A DNA stretch of 64,000 bases from Echinometra lucunter (GCA_029962745.1 CM057171.1:1366640-1430639), one strand, 5' to 3'. Positions 12,241-26,357 are shown, counted from the first letter of the stretch. Notes: generated by a model not told the origin, from the letters alone. Translations and numbers: made by a program.

Positions 12241-13372
12241 TTTCAAATCGGACTGGCACTCAAATCATTATCATGCAGAAGGCTAAACTCAGTGTCAGAC
12301 AGTGTAAGATTTGATGGTTTCCTATTTGCGATGATCATGAGTTTTTTTTCTCGGTAAAATACCAATATTAATCTATCCCTATGCACCCATCCAATTATTG
12401 AGAATTGCAATCAAGTGATTAAAAAGTAGGAATTGTGATACTAGTATCTGATATGAATCGGTTGATAAATCTCATCGTCTTTATAATTTTCTTCTCTTTT
12501 GTTTTTCTTTTTCTCTATCATTCTATACACTTAAAAAAGAAAATCCTTCTAATCCTTCCCCTCCTCGTCTTCTTGTTCTTCATCTTGTCTTCTTCATATC
12601 CTCATTTTCCTTCTTTTCTTTTTATAGAATTATTTTTTTTATAAGTGGATGTCTCTGATGATGGTTTGGGCGATTTTCTTCATTTTCTGTTAGCTTTCCG
12701 TTATCCATCTGGGAGCCATTTTTTTGCGGGAAATAGATAATAATCATCCGATACTTGATTGCATTATTGAAAATTTTAACTGCATATAGAATTATTATCA
12801 TTTATGGATATAGTATGTATTCGATAAAAATATTTGATTGTAATTATGTACACGTTCAAATGTAATATATCAATATGGATATCTGCAAAGATTTCACGAC
12901 AATCATGTGCAATTCGAAGCTAATGTCGCCGATGTATAATATCGGAAAGACAGGACAACTGACATGAAGTATTTTGTTTAACCGGTGTTTAACTTGTGTG
13001 TTTTATTGATCAAAATCATTTGAAAATATTTACAAATGATTATGATCAGCAACGAAATTTCATAACGAATTATAAGAATTGAGAATAACATGATGTCGAG
13101 TTTAGAGCCGTCATGATCCCAAGCTTGTAAATTACATTTTATGTTGTTTCATGGGCGCGTTACCATAGTTACTAGGTAAACAGCGGATGACAATCAAAAT
13201 AGCAATATGGTTTGTAAAATATTATTTTCCAACTCATGTTTCGCACTGTACACTTTATACTGCACATTCATTAATGTTACTGAAAACAAGAACTAATGTG
13301 TCTTCAATTCACATACCTCGTTAATCTGTGTGTTTTATAGTATTTATGTTTGGCTCGAAATTTATACACACA
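12241..13372. other. Noncoding, 3' flank of the plus-strand gene
   Basis: AT-rich DNA with T-rich tracts at 12480-12640. No exon, RNA gene or mobile element can be supported here. It lies in the convergent interval between the two genes. Confidence 0.5.
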
Positions 13373-13416
<44 letters not shown>

Positions 13417-13700
13417 GGAAATTTTATTTAAGGTAAATAGAGAATAAAGATTGAAAATTAACGATAGGAAACAAATAGAAGGGAAGAGAGAGGAGACAGA
13501 GAGAGACAGAGAGACAGAGAGACAGAGAGAAAGAAATCGAAAAACTTATTTAAGGTAAATAGAGAATAAAGATTGAAAATTAACAATAGGAAACAAATAG
13601 AAGGGAAGAGGGGGGAGACAGAGAGAGACAGAGAGAGACAGAGAGAGACAGAGAGAGAGAGGGGAGAGAGAGAGAGAGGAGAGGATGAAAGGAGGGAGAG
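13373..13700. repeat. GA microsatellite and 122-bp tandem duplication
   Basis: A GA run covers about 13373-13413. The following segment (ATCGGAAATTTTATTTAAGG and its GA-rich tail) recurs 122 bp downstream (13431 matches 13553), with expansion of the GAGACAGAGA part to about 13700. Ser/Leu-rich frames on the minus strand are repeat artefacts. Confidence 0.85.
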
Positions 13701-13889
13701 GGAAGGAAAGGAGAGATAAGAGGATGTAAAAGTAAATGGAAGATCAGAGAAAGTGTAAGATATTTGGAATTCCAAAGACAGGGTAAAATGAGAAGGGAGA
13801 GACAGAGAAACTTCAAGAACACGAAAAATAACTTCCCTTTATGATGACTTCTATTAATTACCATGATCACTACAACCACTAATCCTAAA

Positions 13890-14395
13890 CATCAACATCA
13901 TCATCATCATCATCATCATCATCACTACTACCAATCCTAAACATCATCACCATCATCATCACTACTACTATCAATCTTAAACATCATCATCATCACCATA
14001 ATCATCATCATCACTACTACCACCAATCCTTAACATATCATCAGTACTGCTACCAATCCTAAACATCAAAATCATGATCACCATCATGATCATCATCATG
14101 ATAATCACCATCATCACTATTGCCTCCAATCCTAAAAATAATCATCATGGTAATCATCGGCATCACCATCACTACTACCATCAATCCTACCAATAATCAT
14201 CATCACTACTACCACCAATCCTCAACATTATCATCATCATGATAATCATCGTCATCACTCATACTACCAATACTAAACATCACCATCATCACCATCATCA
14301 TCATCATCAGCATCATCATCATCATATTCATCATAATCACTCCTACCACTTCTCAGCTTCCCCCTCCTCCTCCTCCTCCTAATCATCACTACTAC
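13890..14395. repeat. ATC-rich trinucleotide minisatellite
   Basis: ATCATC runs alternate with a longer degenerate unit (ACTACTACCACCAATCCTAA then ACATCATCATC) repeated about ten times. Read on the minus strand this is a GAT/ATG repeat at the far end of the candidate CELF downstream region. Confidence 0.85.
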
Positions 14396-14555
14396 CACCA
14401 TTTATTATGGTCCTAATATGCTTTCACTGCACCATTGTATTACCAATAATCCAACATCACTCCTCTGCCCCTCAACCATCAAAAAACAAGGTCTGAACAC
14501 AATACTCAATCAAAATAAGCTTTCGGTGCAAAATTTTGCAGGTCATTATTTAATT

Positions 14556-14561
14556 TTTATT
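14556..14561 (-). promoter_or_regulatory. Candidate distal poly(A) signal for CELF
   Basis: The plus strand reads TTTATT, so minus-strand RNA would carry AAUAAA. A U- and GU-containing stretch follows downstream on the minus strand near 14480-14500. Such signals are common by chance in AT-rich DNA, so this is only a candidate end for a long transcript. Confidence 0.2.
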
Positions 14562-17220
14562 CATTTTTTCTCTTCCTTTAATCATATCACAGCACAAATA
14601 AAAATTTTCTCTGTGCCAATGTATAATCCACACACAATTCATCGTCATTTCCTGGCATCAACCCATTTTGCTGCTACCCGCTGTCCTTCTGGCAGTGTTT
14701 CAATAAGTGACGGCCAGTAGCATCACTCATCTCTTGGAGCTCAGCGAAAAACGGTCAATACACCAACATCAAAATTCTCTTCCTCCTCCGTGAAAACACA
14801 CCAATTATCTAGTTTTTTTCTTTAAAATCTCACAAAGAGTAACGAGGGTGGTTTGGACTCCAAAATATTCAATAAATTACAGATAAAAACAGTGAACTCC
14901 TCTATCTACAAAAAGAAAAACTGAAAATACTTTCAGCTCCAGCACAAACATTTTAAAATAGTGAAACGTGACTATGATGTGCTACAACGTTCACCGAGTA
15001 CACTAAAGTATTATAAATAATAACCACATAACATACGGCATCACACATTATCCAGAGCAACAAATTTGGATCTAAGTACGAGGTCCGGGATTGTAAACTA
15101 TCTATGGCACTGATGAAGGAAAGGGTCGTTTACAATGACTGGTGCAACATTCAAGTTGATAAATACATAACACGGTTTTACCCGATACAAGTTCACATAC
15201 ATGGGACTATTGAGATATCTATGCATCTCATTGCATTGGATTCTAACAGCCTGTTGTTAATCATGATGAGCGCAGGCTACAATTGCTTATCTGTCTGTGA
15301 GAACAGGGCCACATAGGAGTACACAGTTTTAGGTTCAGACTACTAGGCAGGTTCACATGCACCATAAATAACATCTCATCACTTACATTAACAGTCAAAA
15401 ATGCAGATTGAATACACTATCCAAGCAGTTGAAGTACATGTACACAAAACTTTTTTTTCTAAACAAGATATATCTCTTTCAGTACTGACAATTGACTTCT
15501 ATACATCACTAAAGTAACTCTTGACGGACAATAAGATGACGACCACCCAACGTTTTTTATTGCATTTCGTTTTTTTCGAATAAAAATGTTTACAAAATAA
15601 CATATTTATCCCAAACTTTCACAGCAGGGAAAGGGGTATGTGGGACTGGGGACATAACAAGAGAATGGGATTTCTGTAAAATAAATAACTGAAAACTGCA
15701 AGAGAAAAAAAAATGACCATAGCTACCAGTAGACATTCATGGAACTTTTACAATAATAGGTAAATTTTAAAGTTTCCATTTTGACTCAGCCATATAAAAA
15801 ACTCTCAAGAACATTGTTGACATGTTCATTACATTACAAACATTTTTAATGACAATTAACGATTGCATATCACATTCTCAAGCAAAAGTTTTGGCATTTT
15901 GGCTAAATTGAATACATGGCAAAAATAGTATTTACTTGACAATTTACTGGGTTGGCCTACCGTAATTTGGATATATACCATATAAAAAGCCGACTTAACT
16001 TGTTACAAAAAAAAGACTAACATTATGCTAACCTAATGGTCCTAGAATTAGCCTTCTCTCAAGTAGCCCAATAGCTGACGGTTGCAGATTGCACTGTACT
16101 CAATGTGGAATCAAAATGCCACATAATACATGAAACAGCTGGCCTCAAGACTACAAACCTTAAGTCAGTAGTATAGGTTGAGCTATAAATAGCAACATTG
16201 CATACCTTTATAACGATACCGTGTAATCCTATTTCATACCAGCTAGCATAAGTACAAGTAATAGAGGATAAACAGGCTCAACCGACAGTTGACAGCAAAT
16301 TGGCAACATGACATATACATTTGCGGTTAAAGAACATAAACAGAGAGGACACCACAGGATAACTGGACCTTAACCCCAAGAAAAGTTTCGGAGACATAAG
16401 AAAAGTTTTTCGGAGACGTGCCAAAAGTTTGAAGAAAAATAGCTTAGGATGTTGGGATAGAATTCAAAGTAGAACAGTGGATGTCAGCCTATGTAATGCG
16501 AATATTGTGTATTACAGGGAATCTTGTTCATAAAGACTACTGCTCACAGGAAGCAAGAGAGTGATTTTCATGGGCAGGTGGTCTAGTTGTGATTGACATT
16601 ATGAATTTTTGATCAATTAGATCAATCAAAACTGTTCAATTTTGACCTGATCTGTGTACCTACCCAGAATCAGATTCTACATCAGCCCTTCTGAAACCAA
16701 GAGCAAAGCCTTCAATTCTCACAATTCCAAGTCTGTCTCTCTCTCACATTTCCTTCTCCTGTTGATAAAACTGTTATTTTTATTCACCAGTGTCATTTTA
16801 AGAACCAGTAGCCCCCCCCCCCCCCCCCAAATCGATATGTACTCTGAGCTCAACATGTTTTACTGGCCAACTCTAACAGAAAGGCACCTATCTTTAATTG
16901 CCACCCCTCTATAGGAGACCAAGAATTTGTATTGGTAATCAAAAGCCTCCTTCAGGAAAGAAAAGCAGAATATTAAGAAGCCAACTTTCTGTAAAAGCCA
17001 CTTTTCCTTGTTAAAGGGAAAGTCCATCCCGGAAGTTTCACTGTTTCAATAAAAGGAGATGAATTTGAACAGCATTTTAAAAAAGAAATGAGCAAAATCG
17101 GTCAAAGAATAAGAAAATTACACTCATTTTACATTTTCTAGTAAATTACTCTCGGCTCTGCAAATTGGTAACACTGATGACATCGTATGCGAGCAGCTCT
17201 CCATTCTCTTAGTGCATGAA

Positions 17221-17370
17221 ATTTCACATTTTCTCAACTTTCTTGGAAGTTACACATTTTGTAACCCCCACAGTCAATGTATGTTCAGAAGAATTGCTTT
17301 TTACATAACATACTTCGACTATGGGGTGAGAAAATGAGTAACTTCCAAGAAAGTTGAGAAAATGTGAAAT
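17221..17370. repeat. Perfect 33-bp inverted repeat (hairpin)
   Basis: The arm at 17221-17253 (ATTTCACATTTTCTCAACTT onward) is the exact reverse complement of 17338-17370, with an 84-bp loop. The arms are perfect, unlike the surrounding DNA. The preceding segment from about 17013 (AAAGGGAAAGTCCATCCC) has the look of a dispersed repeat end, so the hairpin may belong to a mobile element whose limits I cannot define. Confidence 0.8.
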
Positions 17371-19144
17371 GGATGATTTCACCTGTATTCCATTCTTCTG
17401 TCATTTAAAGGCAAGATTCCAAACTTATTTTCTTAGGTAAAATCAAATAAAGAGGGATGGCTAACTAAGGATGAAGAAGGGGGTTATTTGCAGCTGGAAG
17501 TCTGTGAGAAGGGACTTGCATCCTTTTAGCACTAAAAAAGAGGGAATTTTATGAAGGCATGGTATACACAGAGAGACATACATACACTGTATATACATAC
17601 ATACAGATATATAGACAAACATAGCAGCCAATCATACACTCTTTATAACAGAGGGGAGACAAGAAAAGAAACAAGGACACAATTTGACATGACAGAACTA
17701 AACTAGCCTTTAATAATACCACAAAAACAAAACAAACAAAGGTAGAACATGAGAGAACACTTTCACAACTTTTCCATTTTTTCTGTTTTTCGGTAACAAG
17801 AAGCGGGGGTAAAGAATGAAAAACTGAAGCCGACAAAACTACAAAGAGAGAAATGATAGAGAAAAGTAACATCTGAAGAACATAGATCATCATACAGTAC
17901 AACAGATAGGGGATATTCCCCCTCCGATATTTTTATGCCATACCTTCTTAGAATGAAACTTTATCCTTCCTTAGTAAAAAGCACATTTTAGACAAAATTG
18001 CGACTGTATTAAAAGGAATTTCTTTTGAAGACTGGAATATGTAATTATCTTTCTGAAGCCAAGAACACACAGCTGTGGTACATTTAGTAAACTACTGAAT
18101 ATTAACAACGGGAAAAGAGTTTACATGGTACTACAAGAAAATAGCTTGAATGGACATATCTTACTTAATACTCTCTTTTATGGAATGGTTTGATATAGGT
18201 TTTCTTCTTTTTTTGTCAAGTTATTCCACACAGGCAGACTGAATGACTTTAACTTCACAAGAAAACGCATCATAAAACATAGTATCTGGACAGAAACCAA
18301 AGAACATATCGTTGCAATAAACATGGCCACTTCATCAATTCAACAACCTGTTTTTTTTTTTCTTCCAAAGAGATTTGGGCCCATTTAAAAATTTTCCTAC
18401 CATTGGTACATGATCAACCATTTTTTTTTTCACTTGGCATTACTGGAAATCCCAATCTCATATCAACGAAAGATTTCCTACGAATTCCTTTATTCATTAA
18501 AAGGAAAATGAGGTATTCTAAACTGAATTTCTTGCTAGAAATGGAGATTTCTTTCCTTAAATTGCTTGCCTTATTGTCATCTCATGAGTAATGCAGTATA
18601 AATAGGAAAAACTCAAAGGGGCGTAGGGAGCAGGTATTTTTTAGAGAAAATCATTTTGGGAGAGGCATGCTTGTTACATGGATACTTCACTATACCACAT
18701 ACATCCATTACAAGAGAGAGAGAGAGAAGGTTAAACATGATGGTAAGATATTGGATGATGAGAGAGAGAGAGAGAAGAGGAAACTTTCTGTCATAACTAA
18801 CATATAAAATCAAACATGTTTAAAAAGAAATAACATGACATTTTCCATGCTTTGAAACCTACAACATTTACAATAAAACAACAGTTTTTCTCTCGCTATT
18901 CAAGCGATCTTGCTGATGATGAGCAGAAGAACAAACAAACTTAAAAACAAGCTGAAGGAACAACAACATATGAAATAAAAAACACAATTCATTACAACAC
19001 ACCATTAACCCAACAATACTTTTAAAAATACGAATGAATACAAGCGATGAATGATTCAACAACACTGTAATAAGAATACTACAAACTTTTATACAATGTA
19101 CAACACACAATCAAAACCAACAGGTCAACAAAAGGTCATTTTTA

Positions 19145-19164
19145 AGGTCAAAGGTCAAAGGTCA
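19145..19164 (+). promoter_or_regulatory. Triple AGGTCA direct repeat, DR1 spacing
   Basis: Three perfect AGGTCA hexamers lie at 19145, 19152 and 19159, each separated by one A. DR1 is the classical site for RXR, HNF4 and COUP-TF class nuclear receptors. Whether it is an enhancer here is unknown. It sits in the convergent region downstream of CELF. Confidence 0.5.
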
Positions 19165-20683
19165 AATAACACCAACATATAACGAAGTAAGGGTGGGCTA
19201 CAATTTAACGTTACAATATTATGTTCCACATTGATTCAACAACTATGTCCTTCCAAAAGACATGGAAAGGGACAACAAGACAAAGATACATGTCCAGTTT
19301 TGAGCCAGCTATAGACAATGTGACAACGTGAAACATGCTTTTCAACGGTAAAAATTGCACTTCATGGGCATCTCGTTATAATCTTCCTACGTGTCATCTC
19401 CACGGAGATTACACAATATGATATATTAGTAAAATCAAAATCAAACATGTCTCAATTGCATAGGTTTTCTTTTTCCCAACTTCATTGGCTACACAAGAGT
19501 AATATTTTGAAACACAAGATTGCCAATATGCTACTAACATCAAAATAAAAACAAAACTGATTTTCATTTTGATAACCCAACACCACAACAAAAAACGTCA
19601 ATATCCGTGGAAACAAATTCTCATGTTTGCCAATTTTTTCAGAGAATTACCATGGAAACTAATTCTGTGAATAGCAGAATTTGTGAAAACTCATTTTTTG
19701 AATAGCCTTCCTTTGAAAATTGCAGGAATGCAGTCTGACTTTTAAACAATGAAAAAAAGTTCCTCTTTGGATTCGCTGTTTGTCAACAAAATTCATATTG
19801 ACCAAAATTTGTGTCATATTTCATTCTTGCTGAATGAAGCCTAAAATCCATATATTCAACATAAAATCTGATCATAAACTCAATCACGAAAAAATTATGT
19901 CATAAACTCATTATCAACTGGTGATCATAGTACTATTTTTTTCTCCAGGTTTTAAATAAAATGAAATTCATCAAATTTAGACCAATTTGTACTCTGATCA
20001 AAGTATGAATGTTCAACATACCCCATCCAAAAGTTTTAAAAAACCCCAAATGAAATCAGTAAGTTTTGATTAAATGACTATATTTGGTTGGAGGCAGGCA
20101 ATAAGTAGAATAGTCTTATTTTGAAGGCTTTTAAACCCTCGACTGAATTCAATGCTGAACATTATATGCATTATGTAACATTAATCTACAACACTCATAT
20201 CACATAAACATTAAACTAACATTCTTTCATACAGTCACAGATTATTATTGAATACAGTGAAAATCACATAATACTTCTTTAAATTTAGATTTTTCTCCAA
20301 ACATAGGCTGTACACTTATATAGTTTTTTTAATACACAACATATGCTTGCATCGTATTCTGTCATAAAACTCTGTACACAAAACACATGACAGCAGATAG
20401 TCTACATATAATCACAGAAGGATTCACACTGTATTTAAGAAAACACAATTTTTCATACTGGCATAACTGTACTGTCCATTCTTAAGTAAACAAAATGTGG
20501 ATTTTACTCTTCTTTAGTCACTTATCGGATAACTTTCACATAAACTTTTTGATTGGATATATGGTTATGTTGACCATCTATCACCTAGTCCCCAATATAG
20601 CGGAACAATTTGAATTGAACTTTTATTGCAATACCCCACAAATGATGTCCATAAATTTAATCACAGGTATTCTCTAAATGCAC

Positions 20684-21115
20684 AGGAGTGAAATCCACTC
20701 TGAAGAGAGTGAAATCCAGACTGAAGGGTGAAATCCACTCTGAAAAGAGTGAAATGAACTCTGAAGAGTGTGATATCTCACATAACTCCTTGACCGAGTG
20801 GATTCCACTCCTCTGTAGTAAGAATATATGATGAATATCCCAACAGTAAATGCTCAATTTTTCTTCTTTCCGTCTAAGGTGGAAGTCTGTTGTCCAACTC
20901 ATTTATACATATTTGGGTGACAAATGGCAGCTCGTGTATTAACTATATCCTGATGTCAGAGATTTCTTTTCATATGAAATCCATTCTAAAAAGAGTGAAA
21001 TTCATTATGAAAAAGAGTGAAATTCATTATGAAAAAGAGTGAAATTCATTATGAAAAAGAGTGAATTCAACTCAGAAAGAGTGACTTCCACTCTGAAAAA
21101 GTGAAATCCATTCTG
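20684..21115. repeat. Two clusters of a ~21-bp GAGTGAAATCCACTCTGAA repeat
   Basis: Cluster one (about 20684-20770) has four or five copies around GAGTGAAATCCACTCTGAA. Cluster two (about 20975-21115) has seven, including three identical AAAGAGTGAAATTCATTATG units. The 200 bp between clusters is not repetitive, though a related GAGTGGATTCCACTC palindrome occurs near 20796. The unit contains a near-palindromic GAGTGGATTTCACTC core. Confidence 0.8.
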
Positions 21116-21775
21116 AATACATTTTGGTTTATCAGACATTTTCATCATAAATGGAGTGCAGATCTCAATGAATAATTCCTAAAGTGTCCTCATTAAAAGC
21201 GTGAATTTTACTTATATTGTTTTTATCCTCTAAAAACCTGTCCTAACTTAAAATAAAGCAAATTAATTTGTCCAATTGGATAATAGTGATTTATTGTACA
21301 AACTAAACTACCCTGTATTGCTGCAGTACTTCTTAGCTTAAAAAGCTTCATCATATATCCAATCAATTGCAACTCTCTAATCTTGATTAAAATTGGTGAG
21401 AATTAAAAAAAAATCAAAATCAGTTGATGAAATAAAAATCCTGTGCAGAGCACCAACACAAAATCATTAAAATCACACAAAAAATGCAAAATTCCTAAAG
21501 CTTTGAATCATCCGAATGTGAATGTAGATTACATCCTGAATACATCTGAATAGTACTTGAATGGTAGTAGGTATAATCTTGGATATGATTGTGGCAGCAA
21601 ATTATTCCTTTAAAGATAATGATCCTTAAAAAATAGCTTCCCGTATTTCACAGTTTTCTGATTATATTTGTCTGGCAAAACAAGCATTGCCAATGATATT
21701 TGTACTGTTTGAGTGTTGTAATCATTTGGGGTAGCTTTAATCCTATTAAATACAATTGATATGAATGAAATTGTG

Positions 21776-21780
<5 letters not shown>

Positions 21781-21842
<62 letters not shown>
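21781..21842. repeat. AT dinucleotide microsatellite
   Basis: An uninterrupted (AT)n run of about 62 bp. Confidence 0.95.
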
Positions 21843-21845
<3 letters not shown>

Positions 21846-24800
21846 CTGATAATGGTTAAAGTGACAATTTTGGCTTGGTTTGGGTAAAAACTAGACCACT
21901 TTTTGGGCAAATTGTTCTGCTTCTGTGTAATATTTTACCCTCTTTTCAAACTGAATCACAAACAAATACACATCTCTTAGAATGAATTGTTAACGACTTT
22001 TAACACAGTCTTGTACTCAGTATGCAGAGGAAATATTGAGATATCTGAAAATGCAATGCACAAGGTCTAAAAACATCAAGAAGAATGAGGAGATGATCGA
22101 GAAAACTCCCTCTGTTGTCCAAGTATTTAAAACGTGACCTCTCAATAAGAATTCTATTGTGCTTTGGGATGGAGAGGGTAGGCGCAATAGCTCATCAAGA
22201 AGCAACTCATTGAAATGCTTACTGCTCCTTGCTTTAGGCATCAATCATTAAAATTTTCCAGTCCCTAAGATGGGGCTTAACACTATAGATAATGCAATTA
22301 CTAGTACTTGCTAATGAGGAAATACCAAGCACCCTAGGTAAAGAACGCATGACGATAAGTAATGCGGGTAGATTGCAAAATCACCGTGTCAAGTGAATTT
22401 TTTAAAGCTTGATGCTCTCTCTTATTCTCTCTCTCAGGAGAGCCATTGCATGATATTAAGCTGTACTTGAGATTTGAACCTACAACCTTCACTTTTGCAT
22501 GGCAGATTTGGTTGGAAAATATAGCTGCTGGAAATATGCGATGCTTTCCTTACCACACCATCTATATCCATTTATGGAGTAGATTTGGGGAGGATTCTGG
22601 ATTCTATGAATTAAGCTTTTATCAATTAAATATAGTATTAATCCCTCGTGGCATGCTATCATGATATCAGAAAGTGTATTTGTTTAACATTGCTCCTGCG
22701 TACTGAGTAAAGAAACATTTAATGGGGGTAACATTACATAATATCTCTTATTTTTTCTGCAAATTCAACACAGCAACAATTAAACTAGAAATTCAACACT
22801 GCAATACCATACTACAAAGATGTCCTGATTCATGATACCTTTAAAAAGAAAACAAAAGAAATCACTGAAAAAAAAACTACACGCTTAAATGGCAATAATC
22901 TTTTGAACACCAATAATAAAACACACACAAAACGCACTTTATTCAAAAACACTCTGTGCGCCTTCTAAAAGGAGACGCACGCTTATTTCTTTAAAACTCG
23001 AAACTGGTATAATTATAAATAAATAATGATTTAAAACATACAAGACCTTATCACTTTTCACACCCTGTTTTGAACAAACTTAATATCAACGTAAAATGAG
23101 ACTTCATAGTTTATATCACGCTGGGGAAATTCACATCAAACGATTATGATAATCATGATAAAATTGCTATTTTTTTAAACATTCAACTCCAAAAAACACA
23201 CAGGCCTGTTTTTTCCTATCGGAAAATCATGTCACAAATATATGAATGAACTACAGGAAAATAACCTGTGTTCCCCTTCAGGAGACACAAGTCAGGAAAA
23301 TGAATATTAAAATCAAAACATTCCATGCTTTTGCACAAATACTTGAAACAAACAATACAACTGACTGTTTGGCTTCAATGAACACCTTCTCAGTTTTCAC
23401 TGAAGATAGTCTCTGATTCAGACCCAATAAGAATCTAACACACACGCACAAGCAAAAGTTTACGCAAAATGGTCAACTACAATCATGAAAATACTACAAT
23501 GTCGGTTAATCACCCCTCTAGCTACAGCCTCCCTGATTTTTTTTTTCAATTTAATAGAGCGTTTGTCTGTTTCTCACGTTACAATTCCTGTTTTTTCATG
23601 AACAAATGCTATTAGCATTATGGTACAAGGATTAATACAAAAGATTGACGTTAATGATACATTAACGAAAAATGTTAAGAAAGCATCTACTTATACGGTC
23701 CAATGTGCTGGGGTAAAATTAACAATGCGCAAGGCAGGTACGTACACCACATTTGAGATTCCAAATGCATAATATATGTATTGTTTCTTAGGTTTTTCGT
23801 CTGCTTAGAGACAAGACGACAAACGCGAGACGCGTTTGGTTTGTGACAGACAAACAGACGACAGTTCCTTGAACTAATCACATGATAAAATAGCAAACCG
23901 GTATGGTTTCCAGGGGCAACGAGCAAACGTTAACAGGCAGACGTCACATGACTTGGACAGAAGTATCGAGCGTTCTGATTGGTGGAAAATAAAAGAGAAA
24001 GAAAAAAACCAGAGACAGAAGAGAAAGCGGGGTTAGACAGTGAAACATCAACGTAGCAAAAAGTAAACATAAAGCGTAGATTATTTGAATGCTTATGATG
24101 TAAGACGATTATGAAAGATTATGGGGAATACCCAAATGATAACACAATGACATTAAAAGCAGTGATCACAACTAAAACAGAATGAAAACATTTGTCAGAA
24201 TAAATATATATATAATAATAAAGGAGAACATACAGTATTTGGTATTCTGATACCTAGCATCCTTCTTGCCTTTCTAGATTTAAAAACAAGGCTAGCTGTA
24301 AAACGCTCATCACGTGTTAGGTATCATGTCTCAAATATTCCAAAGTGTTCCTAGAAGACAGTAAACAGACTTTGGAGAGATGTCCTGCTAATTTGGAGAT
24401 ACTTATGACGTAATTTAAAGATGAAACATTTCATAAGGCTACAACAAAATAGATGTTTAACCGTTCCTGGCTTTAACTACAGGTATTTAAGTTTCAATAT
24501 GGACAGAAAAGAGAGTAAGCAGGATATTAATTTATCCACTGGAAGATCAACATTATTCCCAACACAAGAAATACAACAAAGGTCTTCCTTCTATTATGTC
24601 TTATGTCTCCCAAACAAAAATGACAAATAAACATAAATTAAAAAGAGATAACCTTTAAAAATTTTCTGGTGGGACAATGACAAATAAACATATGGTAAAT
24701 AAAAAAGAGATAACTTTCAAAATTTTCTTTTGTTACACAAAACTGTATGTGTGGTGTTTCAAGGCTCCTTCATAATTTATGTGTGCTTTCCCTTCTTGGT

Positions 24801-25096
24801 TATAAAAATGAAAAATGCAATCAATAAATGATTTAAAGGAAGGAAAAACGACAACAAAAAACAAGCTTTACCACATGTACATTAAAAATTGAGGTAGAAA
24901 TGTGCACACCTTGGGCTCATTTTTCTATAGTGTGGAATAAGCATATTTTTATTCAAAGTGTGAATAAAAATGACAAACACACAACACAAGCTTTGACCAC
25001 AGTCTAATCCACAGCACACCAAATGAGACTATAAGCAGATGATATCAGCTATATACAAAAATGAACAAAATGACAAAACAATATCTTGAGATTTAA

Positions 25097-25505
25097 CCCA
25101 TTCATGACAGGAATTATTTGAAGCCTAAGTTGATCAGCTTTTATTCTTCAAATTGGCAACACCAACATTCTTATTTTATTGCTACATTTTTCTTATAAAA
25201 CATCATGTATCTGAAATGAATATAAATTGACAGAAATTATGATGAGAAGTCAAAAAGTTGCCAATTTGCAGGGGAAAACGGTGATTTTAAACCTTCTATC
25301 ACATTGCCAATTTAAGGATTTTAATGCTTATTTTCCTTTTAAAAATTTTCAGCATCAAACAACGAATATTGACGCAACCAAAATGGGCACAGTTTTGTGT
25401 AGAATTTTTTGCTCTTTCTGCTCATGTATTTGGTATGATTTTTAGGGCTTTGCATCAAAAGATATTAGGCCAAACCACAAAATGTAGACCTCTGTCACGA
25501 ATGGG
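25097..25505 (+). mobile_element. TTAA element, copy 1 (piggyBac-like MITE)
   Basis: 409 bp with ends CCCATTCATGACAG and CTGTCACGAATGGG, flanked by TTAA at 25093-25096 and 25506-25509. A non-autonomous relative of piggyBac elements is the best reading, because TTAA target duplications and CCC...GGG ends define that group. It lies about 3.6 kb downstream of the CELF stop codon. One extra base shifts the internal frame that is open in other copies. Confidence 0.85.
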
Positions 25506-26285
25506 TTAACAGCAGTCTAAAGTAGCATGGAGGGGAAGGGATGGATGGTGTGGTGGATCTGTGTCCTTCAAAAGCTTTCTCCAATCTTTAGCATTCCATA
25601 TCACTGTACCTAACAGAATTTATTTCTTTAAAATGTACTCTACAACTAAAACCCAGTTCATGATTTCAAAAGTACTTTCAAATCGTATATGAACCATATC
25701 AAGATGTATTATAGGCTTTCAAAAACAAAAAAGTAAAATAACAAATTTTATTACTGAATTCCAGATAACTTTGTCCCATAATTTAAAGACATTGGCTAAC
25801 ATTGTTATGATTTTTAAAAAAATCTTGTTTTGTTACTTGAAAATGGGATAAACATAAGGGTTATAGTGTAAAAATACCAGTCTGAAAGTTTCAAAGTATA
25901 ATATCCATAGGAAGTATTTTTAAATATCAAAAATGTGAACCAATGTTTGAAAAATATACGAGGGTCGGTTGCACAGAATAGACATAAGGAGTGCGCATGA
26001 GCGTATGACTCACCTTACACTACTGTGTGTATTGGCGTATCACGCTGCTGGAGGCACATAACGGCATTTTCAAATTCAAGCAAAGTGGTTCTCTTACTGA
26101 TTGTCTCGTGAGACGAAGGATAATAAAATCGCCGTTTGCGTCTAACTTACACTTTTTCATTCCAAATTATGGCTGGTTTCAGGGTTTTTAAGTACAAATA
26201 CAAGTACTCATACACATGTTTCATTTTAGTTTGAGAATTTTTAAATCAGCTACTCACAAAGTTAGCCAATGCCTTTAAACATTAA

Positions 26286-26357
26286 TCCGTTTACTATGAA
26301 ATTCTCTGATTCCTTTGGGTTTTAGACTGGGACCACACGGTTCCAGTAGTTAATGGG
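26286..26357 (-). mobile_element. 72-bp miniature TTAA element, decayed copy
   Basis: Flanked by TTAA at 26282-26285 and 26358-26361, with ends TCCGTTTACTA and TAGTTAATGGG. Read in reverse it aligns over its whole 72 bp with the element at 60166-60237 (CCCATTAACTACTGGAACCG against CCCGTTGGCTACTAGAACCG). Identical length and flanks in two diverged copies support a real family. Confidence 0.65.

Larger units (their letters stand above)
14396..25092 (-). other. Candidate long 3' UTR or downstream region of CELF
   Basis: This 10.7-kb stretch has no recognisable exon. It has few of the repeats that crowd the CELF introns, and by eye is A-rich on the plus strand (U-rich as CELF sense RNA). Minus-strand AATAAA signals lie at 14556-14561 and 14401-14406. 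UGUAUGU and UGUAUAUA words occur near 17575-17605. A very long 3' UTR for CELF is plausible but unproven, and the region could simply be intergenic. Local repeats inside it are listed separately. Confidence 0.3.
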
